Positions 1 to 6,172 of a stretch of DNA of 38,680 bases are shown piece after piece. The position numbers were made by a program, and so were the translations under genes. The stretch comes from a virus. The notes below the pieces were generated by a model. The model was not told the DNA's origin. It ran no database searches and saw nothing but the letters and a program-made list of their open reading frames with translations. The stretch's first letter is position 1. Each line of letters opens with the position of its first letter. The stretch lies in the IMG/VR virus record IMGVR_UViG_3300048837_000628, positions 1 through 38,680 of that record. One strand, written 5' to 3'.

Positions 1-15
1 CGAGGAGGCCGCATC

Positions 16-1359
16 GTGAACGCCCGCGACAACACTCCCTTGCGCGCCAAGATCGCCGATCGACTCGCCGCCGGTGAAGACACGGCCGCCGGCATCGCCA
101 ACGCCATCGGCAAAGGCGATACCCCGTCGGTCGTCGTCAAGGAGCTCAACGCCATGCGCACCGACGGCCAAGTCGAGTGCGAGCAGCGCGGCAAGAAAAA
201 GGAGCTCGTCTACTGGCTTGCCGTCCCGCTCGATGTAGCCGCCGGCAGCGCCGAGCCCAAGCTGGCGACCGATCTTATCCCGGCCGCCATCAGCGAGGTC
301 ATGCTCCCGCCGGGCGTCCGCCATGGCACGCGCGCCGCGCAGATCTACCGCGTCCTGCCGCTCTATGGCGCCAAGCCAATGACCGCGCGCCAGATCGCCA
401 CGGCCACGGGCGCCGCGCTCGGCCTGATCTCCCCCACCCTTTCCGGGATGGTCAAGGCTGGCCAGGTGTCGCGCGTATCTTCTGGTGTGACCGAGGCCTA
501 CGGCTACACACGCCTGCCGCCGGCCGGTAGCGACAGCGAAGGGGGCGAGACGGATGTGAAGGCGCAATCTGCAGAATTCCCGCCGCAGATCCAGCCACAG
601 ATCACGCCGGCACAGGCCGCATCGGACGAGGTTGAGCGCGACGACGCGATGCCGCCCGCCGACGCCTCGCTGCTGGCGCTCGCAAACCGCGAGCTTGCCG
701 ACCGCCTCGCCCGGGTGGCGCATGTGCTGCGCGGGTCCGGCCTGGAGGGCCTTAAGGATCTGGACGATGGCGCAGATCTGCAATCAGCCGCGGCCGCACT
801 GACCGGCGCGTATCAGATGGCGCTCGCCGAGCCCGCCATGCTACGTCGCGAGCTGGCGAAGGCCGACGCTGACCTGCAACAAATCCACACGCTGCTTGCT
901 CCTCGCGTGGCAGGCCCCATCGACCCGAGCGACCTCGGCGAAGTGGAGTGCGCCGAGAAAGCCGCCGCGATGATCGACGAAGCGACGGGCGATATCAGCC
1001 GTGCGATCACGGCCGAGCGAGAGAAAGACGATGCTCTGCTCGAGCAGGCCCGCTCGGTCGTGGAGCTGCGCAGCCTGCTCGACGAAGAGCGCACTGCACG
1101 CCAAGCGCTGCAAGAGCAGATCGCCGAACTGCAGCGCGAAGCGATGCGCGGCGCCTCGCTCTTGTCGGGCGACGATCGCTACACCGCCGCCGGCTACCTC
1201 GTGCGCGCCAGCAAGCGCAAGCCGCGCACCCTGCTGGACAAGGACAAGGCGCGTGATGCGGCACTGAGTTCGATCCGCGCCGGTGCACAGCGGGCGGAAG
1301 TCTTCGCGCTGGTGCCCATCGGCCACGCCCGCCGCGGCGCGGAGTGGATGCCGTCATGA
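16..1359 (+). CDS. Two-winged-helix early phage protein (hypothetical)
   Basis: 447 residues from a GTG start preceded by a strong GAGGAGG Shine-Dalgarno seven bases upstream. The start sits in a GTGA context, as if overlapping the stop of a gene left of the window. Residues about 5-70 and 105-165 each read like a winged-helix DNA-binding domain; the second has an ARQIATATGAALGLISPTL helix-turn-helix. Residues about 220-400 are Ala/Glu/Arg-rich and probably coiled coil. The C-terminus (about 390-440) is a compact basic domain with GDDRYTAAGYLV. It opens the early operon that also encodes SSB and AlpA, so a regulatory or replication role is likely, but I do not recognise a named family. The next gene starts in an ATGA overlap with its stop. 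Confidence 0.8.
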   Translation: MNARDNTPLRAKIADRLAAGEDTAAGIANAIGKGDTPSVVVKELNAMRTDGQVECEQRGKKKELVYWLAVPLDVAAGSAEPKLATDLIPAAISEVMLPPGVRHGTRAAQIYRVLPLYGAKPMTARQIATATGAALGLISPTLSGMVKAGQVSRVSSGVTEAYGYTRLPPAGSDSEGGETDVKAQSAEFPPQIQPQITPAQAASDEVERDDAMPPADASLLALANRELADRLARVAHVLRGSGLEGLKDLDDGADLQSAAAALTGAYQMALAEPAMLRRELAKADADLQQIHTLLAPRVAGPIDPSDLGEVECAEKAAAMIDEATGDISRAITAEREKDDALLEQARSVVELRSLLDEERTARQALQEQIAELQREAMRGASLLSGDDRYTAAGYLVRASKRKPRTLLDKDKARDAALSSIRAGAQRAEVFALVPIGHARRGAEWMPS

Positions 1360-1805
1360 TCCGCCCCGATCTCAAGCGCATCAGCGCCCAGGTGCGCGCC
1401 CGCCTGCAATCCGGCGAGGCGCTCACATGGCGCGACGTGTGGGCCATGGCCCCCGACGCATCGCGCACCTGGGCACACGACACGCTGCGCAAGCTGCACC
1501 GGCAAGGGCAGATCCACGTCGCCAACTGGACCCGCGGCCAGCAAGGGCCGCCCATGCCGACCTATGGCTGGGGTCCCGGCATGGACGCGCCGCGCCCGGC
1601 CAACATGACCAATGCCGAGAAGTGCGAGCGCTGGCGCACCGCCCACCCCGAAAAGGCCGCCATCGCCCGCAAGCGCGATGTGTTCAAGCGCCGTCGCAGC
1701 CCCATCCTCGATCCCATCACCGCCGCCATGCTCTGCTATACCCGGCGCGGCACTGGATGGGTCAAGAAGAACGCCGTATCAACCTCTCAGGACGCAATGA
1801 AATGA
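1356..1805 (+). CDS. Hypothetical early phage protein with winged-helix-like N-terminus
   Basis: 149 residues. I chose the ATG at 1356 over the one at 1344 because it overlaps the preceding stop as ATGA, the junction style of this operon. Residues about 1-60 (LTWRDVWAMAPDASRTWAHD, then LRKLHRQGQIHV) look like a small helix-turn-helix with a wing. The middle is Pro/Gly-rich, and the C-terminal half is strongly basic (KAAIARKRDVFKRRRSP), compatible with nucleic-acid binding. It sits between the two-winged-helix protein and SSB. The function is not recognised; a regulatory or replication-accessory role is inference from context only. Confidence 0.7.
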   Translation: MIRPDLKRISAQVRARLQSGEALTWRDVWAMAPDASRTWAHDTLRKLHRQGQIHVANWTRGQQGPPMPTYGWGPGMDAPRPANMTNAEKCERWRTAHPEKAAIARKRDVFKRRRSPILDPITAAMLCYTRRGTGWVKKNAVSTSQDAMK

Positions 1806-2263
1806 ACTCGTGGAACTTCACCGGCAATCTCGGCGCCGATGCCGAGCAGCGCGTCACCCCGAGCGGCGAGCCCGTCGTGTCCTTCAGCGTCGGCGTGAAG
1901 GCCGGATTCGGTGATCGCGCCACAACCACATGGGCTCGGTGCCAGATGTGGGGCAAGCGCGGCGAGTCGGTCGCGCCGTACCTCAAGAAGGGGCAGCTCG
2001 TCGGCGTGTGCGGCGAGACGAGCCTGCGCGAGTACGACAAAAAGGATGGCAGCAAGGGCGCGAGCCTGGAGGTGCGCGTCAATGACTTGACCTTGCTCGG
2101 CAAGCGCGACAGCGACACGCAGTACAGCGCCCAAGCCGAACCGCCTCGCCAAGCCGCGCCCACGCGCCCGCAGCAGTCCGGCGGCGCACAGGGCGGGTTC
2201 GGCGACTTCGATGACATCCCGTTCAGCAGCCACGGCCACGGCAGCGCCTGGAGGGCCATGTAA
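1802..2263 (+). CDS. ssb: Single-stranded DNA-binding protein
   Basis: 153 residues with an OB fold at the N-terminus (about 1-100: MNSWNFTGNLGADAEQR, then YLKKGQLVGVCGE). SSB coats single-stranded DNA during phage replication and recombination, and its acidic tip recruits host replication enzymes. The linker (about 105-135) is Gln/Pro/Gly-rich, as is usual. The canonical tip is present as DFDDIPF, but about twelve more residues follow it (SSHGHGSAWRAM), so it is not at the extreme C-terminus as in chromosomal SSBs. The start overlaps the upstream stop (ATGA), and the stop overlaps the next start (TAATG). Confidence 0.93.
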   Translation: MNSWNFTGNLGADAEQRVTPSGEPVVSFSVGVKAGFGDRATTTWARCQMWGKRGESVAPYLKKGQLVGVCGETSLREYDKKDGSKGASLEVRVNDLTLLGKRDSDTQYSAQAEPPRQAAPTRPQQSGGAQGGFGDFDDIPFSSHGHGSAWRAM

Positions 2264-2526
2264 TGCCTGCCCCGAACATCCGCATCGACTGGCAGCGCGT
2301 CGCCCTCAACCTGAGATCGCACGGAATCCAGTTGCAGGCCGCATCGCGCAAGCTCGACAAGCATGCCAACTGGCTTGGTCAGATGGCGCGCGACGAGATC
2401 GGCCGCAGCGTCGAGTTCCACGACGGCCTGCGCCTGCTCGACTACCACCTATCCGTCTGCGGCGAGGCCGCGCACCTCGCGCTGCTGTCCGGCCAGAAGA
2501 CGCTGCCGATCAAGGAGGCCGCATGA
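2263..2526 (+). CDS. Small Cro/XRE-like helix-turn-helix protein
   Basis: 87 residues starting in a TAATG overlap with the ssb stop, hence translationally coupled to it. The protein is helical throughout; residues about 8-55 (WQRVALNLRSHGIQLQAASR onward) have the layout of short phage Cro/XRE-like regulators, followed by a LLDYHLSVCGEAAHLALL segment. There is no other domain. It most likely binds DNA as a phage regulator; the family assignment is from pattern resemblance and is moderate at best. Confidence 0.65.
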   Translation: MPAPNIRIDWQRVALNLRSHGIQLQAASRKLDKHANWLGQMARDEIGRSVEFHDGLRLLDYHLSVCGEAAHLALLSGQKTLPIKEAA

Positions 2527-3053
2527 GCGATCAACCCCTGTCCCTCTCGCGCGCCGATCGTCGCAAGTTCGAGAAGGCGATGCGCCGCGCGCCGCGCGCG
2601 TCCCGCCAGAGGCCCACCCGCGCCGATCTGCCGCTGCGCCTGATCCCGTGGAACATCCACGCCGTCTGGGCGCCGCTCGACCGCATCCTCGCCAAGCTCG
2701 AGCTCGACGGCACCGCCGAGTATTCCGGCGGCGAGCCGGTGCTTTACGATCCCGGGACGAACGACTGGCACAACAGCGCCCATGCCATCCGCGGCATTGC
2801 CGAGTTCTACCAGGTCGCCGCCCGCCGCAAGGGCTGGAAGGGCGTCCAGACCGAGCCCGTCACCCGCATCGCGCGTTTGCTCGAGCTCGACGAGGAGATC
2901 ACCCAGCAGGACATCGACGACGTGCGCGCCTGCTCGATCGTGCTCCGCAAGCTCGCCGGCTCGCTCACGCTGCGCGAGGCCAAGGCCGTCCTGGCGGATA
3001 CGTGCATCAAGATCGAAGCGGAGAAGGCGGGGTTGACGGAGCGTGCAGCATGA
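2523..3053 (+). CDS. Hypothetical early phage protein
   Basis: 176 residues, start chosen at the ATGA overlap with the preceding stop. The first 35 residues are very basic (RRKFEKAMRRAPRASRQRP). The body has a conserved-looking LIPWNIHAVWAPLDRIL segment and a helical C-terminal region. No catalytic motif or membrane segment is seen and I cannot name a family. Its place between a Cro-like protein and AlpA suggests a replication or regulation accessory role. Confidence 0.7.
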   Translation: MSDQPLSLSRADRRKFEKAMRRAPRASRQRPTRADLPLRLIPWNIHAVWAPLDRILAKLELDGTAEYSGGEPVLYDPGTNDWHNSAHAIRGIAEFYQVAARRKGWKGVQTEPVTRIARLLELDEEITQQDIDDVRACSIVLRKLAGSLTLREAKAVLADTCIKIEAEKAGLTERAA

Positions 3054-3307
3054 CCGCCAAGAAGATCCCCATCACCCCGGTTTTCCTGGACCTTCCCACC
3101 GTCGCACAGGTTGTCGCCCTCTCCACCGCGACCATCGAGCGCCTGGAGCGCGAGGGGCAATTCCCCAAGCGCCGCCAGTTGTCCGGCCAGCGCGTCGGCT
3201 GGCTGGTGCGCGAGGTGCAGGAATGGGCAGAGTCACGGCCGGTGTCGCAGCTACCGCCGCCGCCGAATACCGGGGCGTCGAAGCCGCGCAGCAGCGTGTC
3301 GGCTTGA
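3050..3307 (+). CDS. AlpA-family phage regulator / excisionase-like protein
   Basis: 85 residues beginning at an ATGA overlap with the preceding stop. Residues about 10-62 form the MerR-like winged helix typical of AlpA proteins: FLDLPTVAQVVALSTATIER, a basic EGQFPKRR wing, then GWLVREVQEW. AlpA-type proteins activate or control integrase expression and excision in P4-like elements. The C-terminal tail is Pro/Ser-rich and probably disordered. It is the last gene of the early operon, about 90 bases before an intrinsic terminator, and a P4-type integrase lies downstream in opposite orientation. A direct excisionase role is possible but not shown. Confidence 0.85.
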   Translation: MTAKKIPITPVFLDLPTVAQVVALSTATIERLEREGQFPKRRQLSGQRVGWLVREVQEWAESRPVSQLPPPPNTGASKPRSSVSA

Positions 3308-3360
3308 CCCGCCTCCGATCCGGGCCTATCCTTCGCCCGTCGCTGCAAACAACAGCGGCA

Positions 3361-3376
3361 CGGGATTGGCGTCCCG
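3361..3376 (+). other. Hairpin with TTGGCG loop (upstream copy)
   Basis: CGGGA-TTGGCG-TCCCG, a perfect 5-bp stem. The loop is identical to that of the hairpin at 3519-3536 while the stem sequence differs, and it is complementary to CGCCAA in the C4-like RNA (3494-3499). Confidence 0.5.
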
Positions 3377-3396
3377 GATCGTAGGCGGACACATCC

Positions 3397-3419
3397 GCCG
3401 CGCATCTTGCGGCTTTTTT
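3397..3419 (+). terminator. Intrinsic terminator after early operon
   Basis: GCCGC (3397-3401), a 7-base loop, GCGGC (3409-3413), then six Ts (3414-3419). It lies 90 bases after the AlpA-like gene and just before the C4-like RNA, so it would separate early-operon transcription from the immunity locus. Confidence 0.7.
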
Positions 3420-3420
3420 G

Positions 3421-3500
3421 TGCCCGCGCGCATGGCCTCCTATTGGGCGGACCGTGCGGGGAGCCGAAAGGCTCGCCAGCCCTACGACTGGTACGCCAAC
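3421..3500 (+). ncRNA. C4-type antisense RNA (P1/P7-like immunity RNA)
   Basis: Three hairpins can be folded directly. The first is GCATGG (3430-3435) with CCGTGC (3452-3457) around a 16-base loop. The second is GAGCC-GAAA-GGCTC (3461-3474), with a GNRA loop. The third is CCAG (3476-3479) with CTGG (3488-3491), followed by single-stranded CGCCAA (3494-3499). The first loop contains CTCCTA (3437-3442), complementary to TAGGAG (3559-3564), the antirepressor Shine-Dalgarno, and GGGCGGA (3445-3451), complementary to TCCGCCC (3511-3517). CGCCAA is complementary to the TTGGCG loop at 3525-3530. In P1/P7, C4 RNA is cut from the leader of the icd-ant transcript and blocks antirepressor synthesis in this way. 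Ends are approximate and no promoter was assigned. Confidence 0.75.
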
Positions 3501-3575
3501 CTGCACGTGTTCCGCCCGCCCCGATTGGCGTCGGGGAGCGGAAAATCAAACCGCTTCGTAGGAGTTCGGCCATGA
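3432..3575 (+). CDS. Short Ash/Icd-like leader ORF overlapping C4 RNA
   Basis: 47 codons in frame from the ATG at 3432. It resembles short Ash/Icd-like phage peptides (GSRKARQPYDWYANLHVF, then SGSGKSNRF). Its TGA (3573-3575) overlaps the antirepressor ATG (3572) as ATGA, the arrangement that couples ant to icd translation in P1. The same bases carry the C4-like RNA, so the apparent protein conservation could be a by-product of RNA constraint. There is no good Shine-Dalgarno for this ATG; a longer upstream start in the same frame is possible. Treat as tentative. Confidence 0.35.
   Translation: MASYWADRAGSRKARQPYDWYANLHVFRPPRLASGSGKSNRFVGVRP
3519..3536 (+). promoter_or_regulatory. Antirepressor leader hairpin, probable C4 target
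   Basis: CCCCGA (3519-3524), loop TTGGCG (3525-3530), TCGGGG (3531-3536): a perfect 6-bp stem about 35 bases before the antirepressor start. The loop pairs fully with CGCCAA of the C4-like RNA, and TAGGAG at 3559-3564 pairs with the other C4 loop. Confidence 0.6.
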
Positions 3576-4522
3576 CCGACATCACCCCGCGCGCATCCGC
3601 GCCTTCCGTCTTTTCCTTCGAGTCCACCAGCGTCCGCACCTTCGCCGACGATCACGGCGAACCGTGGTTCTGCGCTGCCGACGTTTGCGCAGTTCTCGGG
3701 TACGCGAACAGCCGTCAAGCCATTCAGAAGAACTGCCGCGACAAGGGTGTATCCATTAGAGACACCCCCACGGATGGCGGCATCCAGGCGCTTACCTTCA
3801 TCAACGAGGGCAACCTCTACCGGCTCATCATCAAGAGCCGCAAGCCCGAGGCCGAGCGCTTCGAGATCTGGGTGATGGAAGAGGTGCTGCCGGCGATCCG
3901 CAAGACCGGCCAGTACGTCGCCCAGCCCTACACCCACAACCCCGGCGATGCGCTCTCGCTCGACCAGGCCGACACTCTGCGCAAGCTGCTCACCGACGCG
4001 GCCAAGCAGCGCCACCCTGGCGACGGCAAACAGCAGGGCGCGTTCCTCATGCGCGGCTGGTCCAAACTCAAGGCGCACTTCAAGCGCGGCTACCGCGAGA
4101 TCCCGCAGGCCGAGTTCGCCGAAGCCGTCTCGCTCGTCGCCCGCCACATCGCCGAACAGGGCGAGCTGATCGAGGAAGCCCCTCAGCCCACCGCGGACAT
4201 GGTGAGCAAGGCGCACGCGATGCGCTGCTTCGATCTGGCCGGCGCCCTGGCGAGCGCAACGCAGCAGGCCACGGTGCGCCAGCTTCTCGACCTGGACGAG
4301 CGCGACCTACGCAGCGGGCGCTTCGTCTTCGCCTGCAACGGCGACACCCCGTTCGTGAAGCGCCTCGAGGACGACGCTGTCGTTCTGAGCTGGAGCGAGG
4401 CGCCGAAGCTGATTGCCACCAACGACAGCGCGATCGACACGGCGACGCTGCAGGCCATCGCCAACGCGGCCATCAAGCGCCTGACGCAGCGCATTCCATC
4501 GACCAGCAGCGTTTTCCGCTGA
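3572..4522 (+). CDS. ant: BRO-N antirepressor (Ant-like)
   Basis: 316 residues. The ATG at 3572 follows TAGGAG by seven bases and overlaps the leader ORF stop as ATGA. Residues about 10-115 are a BRO-N domain (WFCAADVCAVLGYANSRQAI, then EGNLYRLIIKSRKPEAERFE and WVMEEVLPAIRKTGQY). Residues about 150-200 (WSKLKAHFKRGYREIPQAEF onward) match the P22 antirepressor C-terminal type of domain. Such proteins inactivate a phage repressor and promote lytic growth. The C-terminal 110 residues are unassigned. The C4-like RNA upstream is complementary to its leader and ribosome-binding site, so control at translation is expected. Confidence 0.88.
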   Translation: MTDITPRASAPSVFSFESTSVRTFADDHGEPWFCAADVCAVLGYANSRQAIQKNCRDKGVSIRDTPTDGGIQALTFINEGNLYRLIIKSRKPEAERFEIWVMEEVLPAIRKTGQYVAQPYTHNPGDALSLDQADTLRKLLTDAAKQRHPGDGKQQGAFLMRGWSKLKAHFKRGYREIPQAEFAEAVSLVARHIAEQGELIEEAPQPTADMVSKAHAMRCFDLAGALASATQQATVRQLLDLDERDLRSGRFVFACNGDTPFVKRLEDDAVVLSWSEAPKLIATNDSAIDTATLQAIANAAIKRLTQRIPSTSSVFR

Positions 4523-4537
4523 CCGAGCGCTGCATGA

Positions 4538-5839
4538 CTACCGCTGTGCCAGCTCCTCCAGCCTCTCGGAGAGCCGGCGCAGCCACTCCACCCGCTCGGC
4601 GTCGTACTGGTGGCGGTTATACACCCCGGCGACGCCAGGAATCATGTGCCCGAGCACCGACTCTGCCACGTCGCCCGGGCACCCCATTGCAGCCAGCAGC
4701 GTCCGGGCCGATCGCCGCAGATCATGCGGCGCCCAATGCGTCACCGGCAGCCGCGCGCGTTCGAGCTCGGGCCGCGTCGTGCTGTAGGGCTGATGATAGT
4801 AGACGGCCACCTGAACCGCCTTCTGCTCCGAGTGCGTGAGCTTGCCGTCGCGCCGCTTCGCCGGGAACAGCCACCCATCCCCAAATCGCTCCTTGCGGCG
4901 CAGCACGACATTCAGCGCCCGCCCGAACAGCGGCACGCGCAAGTCCGTTGCGCTCTCGTGCCGCGCGTTCTTGGTCTTGGCCTTCGGGATCGTCCACCAC
5001 CAGACTCCGCCCGCCTCCTGCCGGACCTCTCCCCCTTCCATTGCGACGATCTCCGCGCCACGGGTGCCTGTCCACAGATACAGCGTCAGCGCGTCCTCCA
5101 CCAGTGCTGTGAAGTTCGGCAGCCAGCGGATCAGCGCGCCGAGCTCCTCGGGCGACAGCACCCGCTTGGTCGTGCCGACGCGCTCGCCCGCAATCCGCTT
5201 GCCCTTCGACCGGATCTTGCCCCGCAGGATGAGGCGCCACCAGTTCGGCACGGTGTCGGGCAGCCGGCCGGCGTCAATGGCGTAGTCCCATGCCGCCCCA
5301 AGTTCGGAGCGTAGCTTTTTGGCCTGTACCGGCGTCGCTGCGGCGTAGCTTTGGATGAGGTCGAAGGCGTGCGAGCGCGTCACCTCGGCCGCCGGCTTCG
5401 CGCCAAACGCCCCGAGCATGGTGTCGAACATCCGGCGCACCTCATCGGCGCCCTTTCTGGCGCGCGACAGCCGAACATGGCCCTCATGGTAGTCGGCGCA
5501 CAGGTCGGCCACGGTGTAGCCGGCCTGCGACTGCGCTGCGGCTGCCTGTGACCGGGCCTGTCGCTCACCCGCCCGCGCCTCTTTCGCGTCCACCGCAGGA
5601 TCGGCCCCGGCCTCGCGCGCCGCGCGCAGCTTCTCCCATTCGGCCGCTGCGGCGTGCAGCGACATCGCCGGCCAGCGCCCGATCTTGATCTGCCGCATCC
5701 GTCCGTCGACGGGCGACTTGTAGCGGTAGATCCATGTCCGAAAATTCGCGGTCGCCTCAAGTCGAAGCCCGGGGAAATCCGGGCTGGTAAGATGCTGTCC
5801 CGCCTGCAGCAGCTTCATTGCGCGGGCATCGAAGGTCAC
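4538..5839 (-). CDS. int: P4-type tyrosine integrase
   Basis: 433 residues. I chose the GTG at 5839 because GGAGAAG lies about seven bases upstream and the product then begins MTFDARAMKLLQAG, as expected for this group; the open frame extends upstream to 5947 without a better start. Domains: an N-terminal arm-binding domain (LRLEATANFRTWIYRYKSP, about 20-90), a core-binding helical domain (about 115-220) and a catalytic domain (about 230-430). Catalytic residues visible are R260 (TGTRGAE), H372 and R375 (HDLRRSARTLL), H398 (LGHM) and Tyr407 (GVYNRHQY). It recombines phage and host attachment sites. It converges with the antirepressor, with only 15 bases between the two stops. Confidence 0.94.
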   Translation of the reverse strand: MTFDARAMKLLQAGQHLTSPDFPGLRLEATANFRTWIYRYKSPVDGRMRQIKIGRWPAMSLHAAAAEWEKLRAAREAGADPAVDAKEARAGERQARSQAAAAQSQAGYTVADLCADYHEGHVRLSRARKGADEVRRMFDTMLGAFGAKPAAEVTRSHAFDLIQSYAAATPVQAKKLRSELGAAWDYAIDAGRLPDTVPNWWRLILRGKIRSKGKRIAGERVGTTKRVLSPEELGALIRWLPNFTALVEDALTLYLWTGTRGAEIVAMEGGEVRQEAGGVWWWTIPKAKTKNARHESATDLRVPLFGRALNVVLRRKERFGDGWLFPAKRRDGKLTHSEQKAVQVAVYYHQPYSTTRPELERARLPVTHWAPHDLRRSARTLLAAMGCPGDVAESVLGHMIPGVAGVYNRHQYDAERVEWLRRLSERLEELAQR

Positions 5840-5910
5840 GGCGTAACTTCTCCATTGGCATTTCCTCGGCGTAGGTTTCGATTTTCGCCTCTCGCCGGCA
5901 CAAGCCCGGA

Positions 5911-5940
5911 ATGTTACGCTGACCTCACGCCAAACGGCAA
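5911..5940 (-). promoter_or_regulatory. Promoter-like sequence for integrase
   Basis: On the minus strand TTGCCG (5940-5935), an 18-base spacer, and TAACAT (5916-5911), placed about 70 bases before the chosen GTG start. Fair match to a sigma-70 promoter; not tested. Confidence 0.35.
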
Positions 5941-5944
5941 AGTG

Positions 5945-5964
5945 CAATGATGCGCAATGATGCG
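5945..5964. repeat. Tandem 10-bp repeat upstream of int
   Basis: CAATGATGCG occurs twice head to tail, followed by the diverged CGGTGATAG. It lies just upstream of the putative integrase promoter. Such repeats often serve as binding sites for integrase arms or an AlpA/Xis protein, which is inference here. Confidence 0.5.
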
Positions 5965-6172
5965 CGGTGATAGATGAACGAAAATACAGGCAATGGCGCG
6001 GATGCCGCGCCAGGTCAGGGCTTGAGCGAGAATCGTGAGGCGCAACAAGGGGTTGCGGGCGCAGCCAAAGGCGCCCACACGCCGATGATGCAGCAGCGGA
6101 AACGCCAGTAATTGCAATGGGTTGGCGGCCGGCGATTTTGAAGGTTACGCCACTTCCTGCGCCGGCCGCGCA

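Larger units (their letters stand above)
5840..6172. other. Intergenic region between integrase and giant gene; candidate att region
   Basis: 333 bases without a convincing gene. It holds a promoter-like pair for the integrase (5911-5940), two head-to-tail copies of CAATGATGCG (5945-5964), a GGCGCG/CGCGCC hairpin (about 5992-6008) and GC-rich palindromic sequence near 6160-6172 at the end of the giant gene. P4-type integrase genes usually start next to their attachment site, so attP/att is most likely here, but no core repeat can be proven inside one window. No tRNA folds here. Confidence 0.4.

Noticed and set aside
1007-1646. Overlapping minus-strand ORFs under the first early gene.
   Set aside because: Shadows of GC-rich coding sequence, without starts, ribosome sites or domains.
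4523-4537. Bidirectional terminator between antirepressor and integrase.
   Set aside because: Only 15 bases between stops, no stable stem with a U-run on either strand.
5860-5905. Sequence resembling a tRNA 3' end (GGTTTCGATTTTCGCC, then GCCGGCAC), as at many att sites.
   Set aside because: No matching acceptor, D or anticodon arms can be folded on either strand, and no CCA follows in the right place.
5914-6117. Minus-strand 67-codon ORF in the integrase upstream gap.
   Set aside because: No ribosome site, no domain, and it covers the promoter-like and repeat sequences; most likely chance.
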